NCBI RefSeq assembly: GCF_900142395.1
Contig: NZ_FRAS01000017.1
Span: 1-64,000, forward strand
Length of the DNA: 64,000 nucleotides
Origin: Hymenobacter psychrotolerans DSM 18569
Lineage (GTDB): Bacteria > Bacteroidota > Bacteroidia > Cytophagales > Hymenobacteraceae
Direction: 5' to 3'
Position numbers and translations under genes: made by a program. Every line of letters begins with the position of its first letter. Position 1 is the stretch's first letter. A model generated the notes under the pieces. That model had not been told where the DNA came from. It searched no databases and saw nothing but the letters and a program-made list of their open reading frames with translations. Positions 54,385 to 63,407 of the stretch are shown here, one piece after another.

Positions 54385-55029
54385 ATGATTCGCGTACTAC
54401 TCACCGACGACCATCCGATTATCCGGGACGGTATCCGTTCCTTAGTTCAAACCGAACCCAGCCTGACGATAGTAGGCGAGGCTGGCGACGGGCAAGCCCT
54501 TCTGAACCTGCTGCCCACTACCCCGGCCGACGTGGTAGTGCTGGACCTGAACATGCCCGGCCTCAGTGGCTTTGATACCATTCCGCTGCTGCGCCAGCAG
54601 TACCCCGACCTCAACATTCTGGTGCTTTCCATGCTCGATAACGAGCAATATGTGGCCCAGACGCTGCGGAGCGGGGCATTGGGCTACGCGCTGAAAAACA
54701 CCACCCGCGCCGAGCTCATCTACGCCATAACGACGGTGGCCCGGGGCCAGCCGTATCTGAGCACCACAATTGCGCTGGAGCTGTTGCGCAAGCTGCACCA
54801 GCCCTCCGACGCTCTGGCTGACCCGCTACGGCCGGCCCTCACCTTATCGAAGCGGGAGCTGGAGGTGCTGCGCCTGATTGCCGAGGGCCTGACCAGCGCC
54901 GAAATAGCCGACCGCCTCTTCACCAGCAAGCGCACCATCGAAACCCACCGCCAGAACATCATCGAGAAAACCCAGGCCAAAAACACCGCCGCCCTCATCA
55001 GGTTCGCCGTCTCCAACGGGCTGGTGTAG
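54385..55029 (+). CDS. NarL/FixJ-type response regulator B
   Basis: 214 residues from ATG 54385 (MIRVLLTDDHPIIRDG); a TTG at 54376 would add three. Receiver domain with Asp54 (VVVLDLNMPGLSG) and Lys in YALKNTT; LuxR-type helix-turn-helix from LSKRELEVL to the end. The receiver shares only about half of its residues with regulator A, but the HTH is identical in protein and nearly identical in DNA. The two divergent genes probably bind the same DNA motif while answering different kinases. Confidence 0.93.
   Translation: MIRVLLTDDHPIIRDGIRSLVQTEPSLTIVGEAGDGQALLNLLPTTPADVVVLDLNMPGLSGFDTIPLLRQQYPDLNILVLSMLDNEQYVAQTLRSGALGYALKNTTRAELIYAITTVARGQPYLSTTIALELLRKLHQPSDALADPLRPALTLSKRELEVLRLIAEGLTSAEIADRLFTSKRTIETHRQNIIEKTQAKNTAALIRFAVSNGLV
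54847..55019 (+). repeat. 173-bp near-identical HTH-coding segment, inverted copy of 53344-53516
   Basis: This segment and the reverse complement of 53344-53516 differ at one base (a synonymous C/T in the Ala codon of SAEIADR, near 54917). The flanking receiver-coding DNA does not match well. This points to recent gene conversion or duplication of the output module. Confidence 0.88.
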
Positions 55030-55283
55030 TTCGGGCTACGGGAAGCAGCCCCCACAACTACGTACTTATAACGCTGTACAAATCAGTATTTAACACTTTT
55101 TTATTTTTTACCCCTGTTATACTTTTACACTATCGAATAGTACCGTAGCCAAACAGCGCCACCGGGTGCTAAGTCGTTTGTTTACTTGTTGCTGGCGCAT
55201 GCACCTGCCACGGCCGGGGTTTCCCGGTGTACTCTGCGGGGAAGTTGTGTAAGTGAGGGATTGAGCGCATTAAGGCAGTTTTT

Positions 55284-55667
55284 ATGATGGACGTATACCG
55301 TGAGATTCTGCCAGACAGCTACCTGCTGATTTTGGCTGATGCTGCCCACGCAGCCGGCGAAAAAGTGCTGCAGCGGGCACTGCAAAGGGCCTGCTCCAGC
55401 GGCAAAGCCAGCGTGTGGGTCGACTGTAGCCAGCTGCCGGAACTGCCGGCTGAGGTGCTGCAGCTTCTGGGCAACTACTACGAACTACTGCAAAGCAAAC
55501 AGGTAAATCTGGTGCTTTGCCACCTTGCCGACGGGTTGCAGGGCACCGTACAGGCTTTGCCGGGGCATCAGCGGCCACCGGTAGTGGCCACCTTGCTGGA
55601 GGCAGCCTCCTATTGCCGCTCGCAGCCTACCCGCAGGCACCGCACGTACACCGCTATAGCAGCCTAG
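55284..55667 (+). CDS. STAS-domain-like small protein
   Basis: 127 residues from ATG 55284 (a second ATG follows at 55287). No signal peptide. The layout resembles anti-sigma-factor antagonist or STAS proteins: LPDSYLLILADAAHAAG strand-turn, VLQRALQRACSSGKASVWVDCSQLPELPAEVLQLLGNYYELL helix-strand-helix, then VNLVLCHLADGLQGTVQAL. The WVDCSQLPELP strand corresponds to the STAS D-S motif, where Ser would be phosphorylated. It is a different family from the pair at 44970/45519. Regulatory partner unknown. AT-rich sequence with promoter potential precedes it (55080-55130). Confidence 0.65.
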   Translation: MMDVYREILPDSYLLILADAAHAAGEKVLQRALQRACSSGKASVWVDCSQLPELPAEVLQLLGNYYELLQSKQVNLVLCHLADGLQGTVQALPGHQRPPVVATLLEAASYCRSQPTRRHRTYTAIAA

Positions 55668-55859
55668 CCATCTGCCACAGGACGCCTGATGCAATATGGC
55701 CAAGCGGCAAATACACGCCGTAGGGGCGCCAGCTCGCTATGCCTGTAATGCGCCGGGAAACTGCTGATTTGCTACTACAAAGCCGCTGCCCGTAGCAACC
55801 GACGAAGGCCCGGACGAGACGGAATTAAATATTCTGCGTAAGCTTCGGCGTCTCAACCG

Positions 55860-55868
55860 TTGCTTTGC
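55860..55868 (+). promoter_or_regulatory. -7-like box directly before the pncB start
   Basis: TTGCTTTGC differs from TAnnTTTGY by one base and ends where ATG 55869 begins, so a leaderless transcript is possible. Confidence 0.35.
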
Positions 55869-57356
55869 ATGAACTCTGCTCCGCTTTCCGGCCTGTACGC
55901 GCCTTCGCTCAGCCTCCTCACCGACCTCTACCAGGTTACCATGGCCTACGGCTACTGGCAGCAGGGTATGCAGGACCGCGAGGCCGTATTTCACCTGTAT
56001 TTCCGCCGCCCGCCTTTTAGCGGGGGCTATGCCGTAGCGGCCGGACTGGCCTACGCCGTTGATTTCCTGGAGAACCTGCGCTTCTCAGAAGACGACCTCG
56101 CCTACCTCGGCAGCCTGAAAAGCGCCAAAGGGGCGGCCATGTTCCCGCAGGAGTTCCTGGACTACCTGCGCGACCTGAAGTTTACCTGTGATGTGGATGC
56201 CATTGCCGAGGGCACCGTGGTTTTCGCCAACGAGCCCCTGATTCGGGTGCAGGGGCCACTGTTGCAGGCGCAGCTGGTGGAAACTGCCCTGCTCACGCTC
56301 GTGAACTTCCAGACCCTGATTGCCACCAAAGCCTCCCGCATCCGGGAAGCAGCCGGCTCCGATACCGTGCTGGAATTCGGGCTGCGCCGCGCCCAGGGCT
56401 TTGATGGGGGCCTGAGCGCCAGCCGGGCCGCGTATTTGGGCGGGGTTGATGCTACCTCCAACGTACTGGCCGGGCAGCGCTTCAACATTCCGGTGAAGGG
56501 CACCCACGCCCACAGCTGGGTAATGGCCTTTGATGATGAAGTGAAAGCCTTCACGGCCTATGCCAAAGCCTTCCCCGACGACTCGGTGTTCTTGGTGGAT
56601 ACCTACGACACGCTGGAAGGCGTGCGCCACGCCATCAAGGTAGCCCGCGAGATGCGCGCCAACGGCCACGAACTGGGCGGTATCCGCCTTGATTCCGGTG
56701 ACCTAGCTTACCTCAGCCGCGAAGCCCGGGCCCTGCTCAACGAGGCCGGCTTCGAGAACGTGCGCATTGTGGCCAGCAATGACCTGGAGGAAAACCTTAT
56801 CACCAGCCTCAAGCTGCAGGGTGCCAAAATAGACACCTGGGGCATCGGCACCCAACTCGTAACGGCCTACGACCAGCCGGCCCTGGGTGGCGTGTACAAG
56901 ATGGCCGCCCTGCGCAAACCCGATAACTCAGGCTGGGACTTCACCATCAAGCTCTCCGAGCAGCTCGCCAAAACCAGCATCCCCGGTATTCTGCAGGTGC
57001 GCCGCTACGAAAGCGAGAAAGGCCAGCCCCGCGCCGACATGCTCTACAACACCGCCGGGCCCCTGCCAGAGCAACTCACCATTGTGGACCCGGTAGATGC
57101 CACCCGTCGCCGCCCGGTGCGCCCCGACGCCCCCTACCGGGAACTGCTGGAACCCATCTTCCGTCGCGGCGAGCTGGTGCATCAGCTGCCTACCCTGCAG
57201 GAAAGCCGGGCCCGCGCCCACCGCGAAGTCCTCGGCCTTGACCCCAGCATCCGCCGTTTCCTGAACCCGCACACCTACCCCGTGGGGCTGGAAGAAAGCC
57301 TCAACACCTTCCGGACCAACCTGATTCTGGAGAAACGTCCGCTGCGGCCGGCATAG
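55869..57356 (+). CDS. pncB: Nicotinate phosphoribosyltransferase
   Basis: 495 residues from ATG 55869 (MNSAPLSGLYAPSLSLLTDLYQVTMAYGYW). It joins nicotinate and PRPP to form nicotinate mononucleotide, the salvage route to NAD. Seen: TDLYQVTMAYGYW, FRRPPFSGGYAVAAGL, EFGLRRAQGFDGGLSASRAAYLGG (substrate-binding Arg and the phosphorylation-loop region), VKGTHAHSW (His), LVDTYDT and IRLDSGDLAYLS. The longer version of the enzyme, with extra C-terminal segment, is the form common in Bacteroidota and eukaryotes. It converges on the membrane-HEAT gene at 57374, 17 bases apart. Confidence 0.94.
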   Translation: MNSAPLSGLYAPSLSLLTDLYQVTMAYGYWQQGMQDREAVFHLYFRRPPFSGGYAVAAGLAYAVDFLENLRFSEDDLAYLGSLKSAKGAAMFPQEFLDYLRDLKFTCDVDAIAEGTVVFANEPLIRVQGPLLQAQLVETALLTLVNFQTLIATKASRIREAAGSDTVLEFGLRRAQGFDGGLSASRAAYLGGVDATSNVLAGQRFNIPVKGTHAHSWVMAFDDEVKAFTAYAKAFPDDSVFLVDTYDTLEGVRHAIKVAREMRANGHELGGIRLDSGDLAYLSREARALLNEAGFENVRIVASNDLEENLITSLKLQGAKIDTWGIGTQLVTAYDQPALGGVYKMAALRKPDNSGWDFTIKLSEQLAKTSIPGILQVRRYESEKGQPRADMLYNTAGPLPEQLTIVDPVDATRRRPVRPDAPYRELLEPIFRRGELVHQLPTLQESRARAHREVLGLDPSIRRFLNPHTYPVGLEESLNTFRTNLILEKRPLRPA

Positions 57357-57373
57357 TATCGGCGGCGGCATAG

Positions 57374-60300
57374 CTACCCGGAATGCACAACAGACTCGTT
57401 GTCGGGCTGGCTCTGGACCATTTTCTCGTTCTGATGCCGCAGCCGGTGGCATAGCTCACGCATGATGGTGCGTACTACTTCGGTGCATTCCTCGGTCACA
57501 TCGTAGAAGTCATCCTGGTCGATGCGGAAGGCCTGCACCGGGCGCAGCGCCACCGCAGAAGCGGAGCGGGGCTCGGCATCGAGTAGGGCCAGTTCGCCAA
57601 AAAACTCGCCCTTACTGAATGAAGTAAGCAATTGTCCTTTGGTGAAGATGCCTACTTCGCCTTCATAGATGATGAACAGCGAGGTGCCCAGCGTGCCTTT
57701 GGCGAAGATTTCCTCATCCTGCCCGTAAACTACCTCGTGCATGATGGGCACAATGGTGCCCAGCACGTTTTCGGGAGTCTGGGCAAACAGGGCCGTGCTT
57801 TTCAGCATTCGGACGCGCTCCAGAAAGGAAACAGCAGAATCAGAACCGGGGTCAGTTAGGGCGGGATGCATGGCGAGGGTTGGGTACAGGAACAGTAACT
57901 GGTCGTAGGAGGCCGGGCGCTGCACCGGCAGCCGGCACAGCACGGCCTCGGCACTCTGCTGCACCAGCAGGTCGGAGGTTTGCAGGTGCGGATACAGGTA
58001 CCCCACGGTATTGGGGGCGGGGTGCCACTGGCGCAGCGCTACGCCTACGGTCCAGGCAGAAAAGGCCGCTGTGCCGCGACGCACAATGGCCGTCTGGATA
58101 GGCTCGGCTGCTACGGCCGGCCCCAGCAGGCTCTCAAACGTCTGGACTTTCTCACTGAGCCGCCCTACATCGAGCAACGCCTGCAGGCCCAGGTACAGCG
58201 GCCGCGGAATCAGGTTGTCGAGGATTTCCAGAGCATTGGCCTGCCGCTCACCGGCGTGCGCGAGCCCCCGCTGGGCAGTCAGCAGCGGGGCCTGTTCGTA
58301 GAGCTGCATCAGCAGGCCCAGCAGCCGCTGCTGGCATTGGCGCAACTCGTAGCGCAGCGTGGTTCGCAGTTCGGCAGTAGCGCTGGTCATGCTGTGGAGC
58401 ATATACTGCGCGAGGCGCATCTCCTCTTCTACCAGCCGCTGAAAAAGCGGCGCATCGGCAGCTACTCTGGGCAGGCTGCTCAGCGCCCGCAACGCGGCAG
58501 CGCGGCCGTGCAGGTTGCTGTCCTGGGCCATGCCCACCAGAACCTGCCGGCTGGCCGGCGTACCGATGCGGCGGCACACCTGGCTTAGCTCGCGCAGGAG
58601 CCGGCCATCGGTTTCGCGCGCCAGCACTTGCTGCAGAAACGGCAGAATCGGTTCTCCCACCTTCACCAGACACTCGGCCGCGGCTTTGCGGGCCGCTTTG
58701 TGGTGCAGCAGCCCTACTACATGGTCGGTCAGCACCTCGGGCGCTACTGCGGCGGCAGCCCTGGTGGCGGCCTGCACGGTGGTTTCTTCGGGGTGGCACA
58801 AGCCGGTGATGATCAGCCTCACCTGCTGCTCAGTGGGCAGAAACCGCACCAGCGCCAGTGCTGTAGCCTGGTAGCAGTCCATAGCCACGAGGCCGGCCAG
58901 GCTGGCGCGCGCCTCGGCATCGGCAGGGGCAGCTTCCAGGCGGCTTTGGATAGCCCCTTTTCGCACAGCCATGTCCGGGTGCAGCAGCAAATCTGTTGTG
59001 CCGGGGTGCCGGCTGGCCAGGTGGCTGGCCAGTTCCCGAACCCCGGCATCGGGGTCGTGCAGGATGAGGTAGCGGAGCAGCGCTGGCTCCGAATGCTCAC
59101 CAACCAGGGCCAGTATCTGACGGCGCACCGGGCCTTTAGGGTGGCGCAGCAGCGTCCGGGCATACCGCTGCAGCAGCGGCGCATCAATTCGATGCAGGTG
59201 CCGCAGCGCGGTCAGGACTTCTGCGGCCGGCAGCACCGGCTCTGCGGCAGCCGGTGCTGCCGGCTGGCTGGCCTGCTCAGCCGAAGCAACAGTGAAGCGC
59301 AGCCCCAGCGTGTTTTTCAGCTCGACAAGATACTGGCGGTAAGCCCCCTGCAGCAGCACCAGCACTGCCAGCAGGAAAATGGCTACCCAGCCTAACGGGG
59401 CCCAGCCCGGAAACCCGGCATCCGGATAGCTGTACAGCCCCAGCAGCAGCAGCCCGGCCAGGCCCAGGCCCAGCGGCTCGTAGAAACTCTTCACCCAGGT
59501 ATGGCCCCGCAGCCGGCCCGCGCGGGGCAGCGGCTGAAACAACACCAGAAACACCGGCTCGAACACGGCCCGGCGCAGCACTTCCAGCCCCAGGTACAGG
59601 CCGCAGAAGTAAGCCATCTGCCCCATTGGCCCCACCCCGGCCGTCGACAGCACCCCATACAGCCCAATGCCTGCCAGCGCGGCCAGTGGCAGAACCGCCA
59701 GCGCCCAGCGCAGGCCCAGCCGGTCGAGGCCGTGCCGGGCCACCAGCAGCTTGAACACGGTAGCCAGCATATAGGTCAGGGCCAGCACGCTGCCTACGTA
59801 ATAGAGCATGCTGCCCTGGGTCTGCAGCTTCTGCTTCACGTTCACAAAAAACAGGTATTCCACCCCCGCCCCTACTACCGCTATGGCCGTCAGGCTGAGG
59901 CCCATGAGAAGCACCAGCCGATGGCCCTGCGGCGGGTGGCCGGCCCGGCCGGGGGGCAGGGGCCGCGCCTCCAGTGCCTTGGCCCCAAAAGCCGAGCGCT
60001 GCACGGACAGCGCCAGCACATACAGCCCAAACGCCGACAGCAGCAGAAAATACAGGTCGTAGTGCAGGTGCACGAACACGGCCAGGAGCGCCCCCAGCGC
60101 CTTGGCGGGCATGTCGCCGGCACTGATGATGCTGAACAGCCGCCGGCTTTGCCGCACATTGAACACCACCGCCGACATGCCCCAGAACTCCAGGCTGGTG
60201 AGCAGGTAGATAAGCCGGTAGCCGACCATGATGGCTACCGCCGCTGCTACCGGCGCGCCGGCCAGAAACACCACGCTCAGCACCAGCGTCAGGACCAGCG

Positions 60301-60574
60301 ACGCCAGCAGGGCCCGCGCGGCCAGCCGGCGCAGCGGCCAGCGGTGCTCACCGTAGGCATAGAGCCGCCCCACTGCCAGCATGGCTACCGCACTCACGCA
60401 GTAGGCCAGCGGCAGATTGCGCTCCGGCTGATTTTCGAGCAGCAATACGTTGGCCGCCACGTACACCAGAATAGTCCCAATGCCCAGCAGAACATTGTGC
60501 AGCAAAAAGAGCCCGACTATTTTGGTTTCGCCCGGCCGTACGCCCAGAAAACGGTACCACGTGTTCGTATTCAT
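57374..60574 (-). CDS. Membrane transporter-like protein with HEAT repeats and a cyclic-nucleotide-binding domain
   Basis: 1,066 residues. Residues 1-~430 have about twelve membrane helices and resemble nucleotide-transporter (Npt1/Npt2, ADP/ATP carrier-like) or MFS proteins (RPGETKIVGLFLLHNVLLGIG, SLEFWGMSAVVFNVRQSRRLFSIISAG). Residues ~460-900 are HEAT/ARM helical repeats (ALRHLHRIDAPLLQRYARTLL, LILHDPDAGVRELASHLASRHPG). Residues ~925-1050 form a CRP/PKA-type CNB domain with the phosphate-binding motif FGELALLDAEPRSASAVA, matching the Arg-containing consensus for cyclic nucleotides. A gated or sensing membrane protein is implied. The transported substrate is unknown. Confidence 0.85.
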   Translation of the reverse strand: MNTNTWYRFLGVRPGETKIVGLFLLHNVLLGIGTILVYVAANVLLLENQPERNLPLAYCVSAVAMLAVGRLYAYGEHRWPLRRLAARALLASLVLTLVLSVVFLAGAPVAAAVAIMVGYRLIYLLTSLEFWGMSAVVFNVRQSRRLFSIISAGDMPAKALGALLAVFVHLHYDLYFLLLSAFGLYVLALSVQRSAFGAKALEARPLPPGRAGHPPQGHRLVLLMGLSLTAIAVVGAGVEYLFFVNVKQKLQTQGSMLYYVGSVLALTYMLATVFKLLVARHGLDRLGLRWALAVLPLAALAGIGLYGVLSTAGVGPMGQMAYFCGLYLGLEVLRRAVFEPVFLVLFQPLPRAGRLRGHTWVKSFYEPLGLGLAGLLLLGLYSYPDAGFPGWAPLGWVAIFLLAVLVLLQGAYRQYLVELKNTLGLRFTVASAEQASQPAAPAAAEPVLPAAEVLTALRHLHRIDAPLLQRYARTLLRHPKGPVRRQILALVGEHSEPALLRYLILHDPDAGVRELASHLASRHPGTTDLLLHPDMAVRKGAIQSRLEAAPADAEARASLAGLVAMDCYQATALALVRFLPTEQQVRLIITGLCHPEETTVQAATRAAAAVAPEVLTDHVVGLLHHKAARKAAAECLVKVGEPILPFLQQVLARETDGRLLRELSQVCRRIGTPASRQVLVGMAQDSNLHGRAAALRALSSLPRVAADAPLFQRLVEEEMRLAQYMLHSMTSATAELRTTLRYELRQCQQRLLGLLMQLYEQAPLLTAQRGLAHAGERQANALEILDNLIPRPLYLGLQALLDVGRLSEKVQTFESLLGPAVAAEPIQTAIVRRGTAAFSAWTVGVALRQWHPAPNTVGYLYPHLQTSDLLVQQSAEAVLCRLPVQRPASYDQLLFLYPTLAMHPALTDPGSDSAVSFLERVRMLKSTALFAQTPENVLGTIVPIMHEVVYGQDEEIFAKGTLGTSLFIIYEGEVGIFTKGQLLTSFSKGEFFGELALLDAEPRSASAVALRPVQAFRIDQDDFYDVTEECTEVVRTIMRELCHRLRHQNEKMVQSQPDNESVVHSG

Positions 60575-60637
60575 CCTGCGTTTCCTCTCATGGCTCGTCG
60601 GGACGGCCTGCTGGTGCGGGCGGCCTTTCGCAGCCGC

Positions 60638-61612
60638 TTAGTGCAAAGCGCGCTTCTTGATCAGCCCGCCGCGGGTGTCGCTGACGCTCTGCATCACGAC
60701 GAAAGCCTGCGGATCAATGGCGTGTATCTCCTTTGTCAGGCTGATAACTTCCAGCCGCGTCACGACCGTGAAGATGGCCTCCACCTTGAGCCGCTGATGC
60801 CCGTGCGAGCCGAACCCCTGCGTGCACTCGTACACGGTAGCGCCCCGGTGCAGCTTGTCGGTTATCAGCTGCCGGATTTCGGTGCTGTGGAAGGAAATGA
60901 TGGTCAGGCTGGTGTATTCCTCGATGCCGACCAGAATGAAATCCACGGTTTTGGCCGCCGACAGATACGCCAGGATGGAGTAGAGGGCCGTTTCGACGGA
61001 AAGCACCCAGGCCGCCACACCAAAAATCATGATGTTGATAATCATGATAATGTCGCCGATAGAGCCGGGCAGCTTGCGGCTGATATACACGGCCAGAATT
61101 TCAGTGCCATCGAGCACGCCCCCGCCGCGCATGGCCAGCCCGATGCCCGCGCCCAGAAAGAACCCGCCAAACACCGCAATCAGCAGCTTGTCCTGCGTGA
61201 GCACCGGAAACGACACTACCAGCAGCGCGCCGGAAAGCGCCATAATGGTCAGCAGCGTTTTGGTGGCAAACCGGGGCCCCAGCTGGTAATAGCCCAGAAT
61301 GATGAAGGGAATGTTGATGACCAGAATCAGCACCGAGAGCGAAACCCCGCTGACGTGGCTGACCAGCATTGAAATGCCCGTTACACCGCCATCAATAAAC
61401 TCGTTGGGCAGCAGAAAGCCCTTGAGGCCCAGCGCCGCCGAAAATACGCCGGCCAGCAGCAGCACCATCTGCAGTAGCCCCTGCCCCAGCCGCGACGCGG
61501 AAAGGCCCGCCAGGCCACCGGGCGGGGGCGTCGTAGCCGAAACCGGCAGCTGCAGCTGATGCGCCAGCCGGCGAGCCCGCGAAGCAGGGGAAACAGGTTC
61601 TTCAAACAGCAT
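60638..61612 (-). CDS. YitT family membrane protein (DUF161 + DUF2179)
   Basis: 324 residues. After a ~45-residue cytoplasmic N terminus come five to six membrane segments (LLQMVLLLAGVFSAALGLKGFLLP, GGVTGISMLVSHVSGVS, LLIAVFGGFFLGAGIGLAMRGGGVLDGTEILAVYI). The soluble C-terminal DUF2179 domain (ILVGIEEYTSLTIISFHSTEIRQLITDKLHRG and ISLTKEIHAIDPQAFVVMQSVSDTRGG) is typical. YitT proteins are widespread and of unproven function; transport or nucleotide-sensing has been proposed for the C domain. It lies 64 bases from the HEAT/CNB gene on the same strand and may share its transcript. Confidence 0.88.
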   Translation of the reverse strand: MLFEEPVSPASRARRLAHQLQLPVSATTPPPGGLAGLSASRLGQGLLQMVLLLAGVFSAALGLKGFLLPNEFIDGGVTGISMLVSHVSGVSLSVLILVINIPFIILGYYQLGPRFATKTLLTIMALSGALLVVSFPVLTQDKLLIAVFGGFFLGAGIGLAMRGGGVLDGTEILAVYISRKLPGSIGDIIMIINIMIFGVAAWVLSVETALYSILAYLSAAKTVDFILVGIEEYTSLTIISFHSTEIRQLITDKLHRGATVYECTQGFGSHGHQRLKVEAIFTVVTRLEVISLTKEIHAIDPQAFVVMQSVSDTRGGLIKKRALH

Positions 61613-62183
61613 AGCGCGGGTACCAGCTCACCAGATCCAGACCATTCTACACCCGGCAGGCCAGCACGACTTGCGCACCGGCCCGCAGGCCACCACCAGA
61701 GCACCCCGGCCGCAGCCGGAGCCTATACTACCAGGGCCTGAGCCCCACTGCCGCGCCGCCACCACTGCTTTTTGCTCCGGCTCCCGCGTCAGTTATCCTG
61801 CTCTTTGCCAACTCATTCGGCTTACTGCCTTTCCCAGGCAGGTCACCCGGCACCGGAGGCGGCTATTCATCCAACACCTACAAATATGATAATAAATAAT
61901 TTACATACTCCTATAATTTCTCAAAACATACCCCGAGGTACCACGCAACAGACGAGCCGGGCACCCGCTTAGCAAGGGCAGGAGTACCGAGCTGGGCCAT
62001 GCACTAAACCGGCCTGAGCACGCAAACATTGTATATAACTTATATTATTTATTATATTAGCTTTATCAGACAGACTCAGGGAAGGCTAGCGGCGTTGTCG
62101 TGCCCAGGGTGCAGGCCCTTGCCTGCCGTATGCCAGCGGCTTTTGCGGCAGGTAAGGGTCTGCCACCTCTTCTTCGCAGCACC
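61613..62183. other. Intergenic region before the tandem VOC-like operon
   Basis: 571 bases without a convincing gene. The part 61885-62070 is strongly AT-rich and probably carries the promoter of the operon. I could not place a full promoter. Confidence 0.5.
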
Positions 62184-62744
62184 ATGAAAAGCGCGCTTTC
62201 GGTATTTCTGCTTCTGCTTTGCCCGGCCTGCTGCTCGCTGCTCCGTGCGCAGAGCACGCCCGTGCCCAAGGCAGCGGCTTCGTTTTCGGTGCAGAAAACG
62301 GTAGTTTACCCGGTGCGTGACCCCGCCCGGCTGCCGGTGGCTATTGCCTGGTATACTGCGTTTTTCGGCAAGCAGCCCGCACGCGTAGAGCAGGCGCTTC
62401 CCTATCCGAGGGCGGTGTATCAGATTGACGGCGTGGAAGTGCGACTGGAAACCGACCCACGCTTTTTGCAGCTCAAGGAGCCCGTTTTCTACTGGATGCT
62501 GCCTACCCCGAAGGATGTCGAAAGTAAGTTTAATGCCCTCCACACCGACCCGGCCAACCGCTTTGAGGGAGGGCTGTTTCGGAAAGTGCGCAGGATAGAG
62601 GACAGCCCCACCGACAAAACCCTGTCCCGGGCAGCCCCCGGCGCCGTGAACCAGGTAAGCGGCTTTATTGCCATAGACCCCGAAGGCAACCAGGTCGGGG
62701 TGATAAACAACCCGGTTTACCCGCCGAAAATAGACGAGCAGTAA
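62184..62744 (+). CDS. Exported VOC-like protein 1 of 3
   Basis: 186 residues from ATG 62184 (MKSALSVFLLLLCPACCSLL signal peptide, cleaved near RAQ). A longer frame from 62100 is rejected. The mature protein resembles the glyoxalase/VOC fold: an opening TVVYPV strand, WYTAFFGKQPA, YQIDGVEVRLETDPRF, FYWMLPT, and the late GFIAIDPEGNQVGVINNPVY, like the VOC end strand (DPDGN). The same skeleton recurs in the next two genes (TVxYP, WYxxFFG, YxID, DP, WxLP, DPxGNxxGVxNNPxYxP). Metal ligands typical of glyoxalase I are not obvious. Likely periplasmic; function unknown. Confidence 0.75.
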   Translation: MKSALSVFLLLLCPACCSLLRAQSTPVPKAAASFSVQKTVVYPVRDPARLPVAIAWYTAFFGKQPARVEQALPYPRAVYQIDGVEVRLETDPRFLQLKEPVFYWMLPTPKDVESKFNALHTDPANRFEGGLFRKVRRIEDSPTDKTLSRAAPGAVNQVSGFIAIDPEGNQVGVINNPVYPPKIDEQ

Positions 62745-62801
62745 CGCCCTTGCCGCACTCCGCTTGCAGACATTCTAGTTCACTCTCTGCCGTTTGCTCC
62801 C

Positions 62802-63368
62802 ATGAAAATCTGCTTTCCGGCTGCCTTGGTAGCGGCCCTGGCTTTGCAGGCTCCCGCCTGGGCACAGACTACGCCAGCCGCCACTGGTGGCAGCAGCGCC
62901 CTGGGCTTAGCCACGCAGAAAACGGTTTTGTATCCTTCCAGAAACGGCCGAGCGCTGGATGCGGAGGTTGTAAGCTGGTACTCCGGTTTCTTTGGCCGCC
63001 CGCCCACCTCCAGCCAGCTGGCAGGCCAGCAGCCATACCTCATCTACGACATCGACGGCATCAGAGTATGCGTGGGTGTGGACCCCGACCACCCCGACAC
63101 GTCGTTGGGGCTGGAGCGCACGGCCTTCTACTGGATGCTGCCCACTGCCGCGGCGGTAGAAGACAAGTTCGAAGCCCTGAAAAGAGCCGACAGCCGTTTT
63201 GTCGGCTTCATAGTCAAGCTCCGCAAAGTGGCGCAGCGCAAAGACAACGACTCACAAGCTGCCAGAAGCCAGCAAGCCGTGCAGGAAGTGAAAGAATTCA
63301 TCGTGAAAGACCCGCTGGGCAATGAAATAGGCGTGATTAACAACCCTATTTATGTGCCAACAAGATAG
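62802..63368 (+). CDS. Exported VOC-like protein 2 of 3
   Basis: 188 residues from ATG 62802. Signal peptide MKICFPAALVAALALQAPAWAQ, ending in a clear AxA site. It repeats the skeleton of its neighbours: KTVLYPSRN, SWYSGFFGRPP, YDIDGIRVCVGVDPD, FYWMLPT, and FIVKDPLGNEIGVINNPIYVP. The first and second copies share the W.LP and NNP.Y.P stretches almost exactly. Periplasmic by prediction; 57 bases after gene 1, so cotranscribed. Confidence 0.75.
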   Translation: MKICFPAALVAALALQAPAWAQTTPAATGGSSALGLATQKTVLYPSRNGRALDAEVVSWYSGFFGRPPTSSQLAGQQPYLIYDIDGIRVCVGVDPDHPDTSLGLERTAFYWMLPTAAAVEDKFEALKRADSRFVGFIVKLRKVAQRKDNDSQAARSQQAVQEVKEFIVKDPLGNEIGVINNPIYVPTR

Positions 63369-63407
63369 AACGCCGCCTGATTTCCGACCCGATACCCCGC
63401 CTGCCCT

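Noticed and set aside
59501..61372. 623-residue plus-strand frame
   Set aside because: It runs opposite two well-supported minus-strand genes (HEAT/CNB and YitT).
62100..62183. 28-residue extension before the first VOC-like protein
   Set aside because: The signal peptide begins at 62184, and the two paralogs start at equivalent positions.
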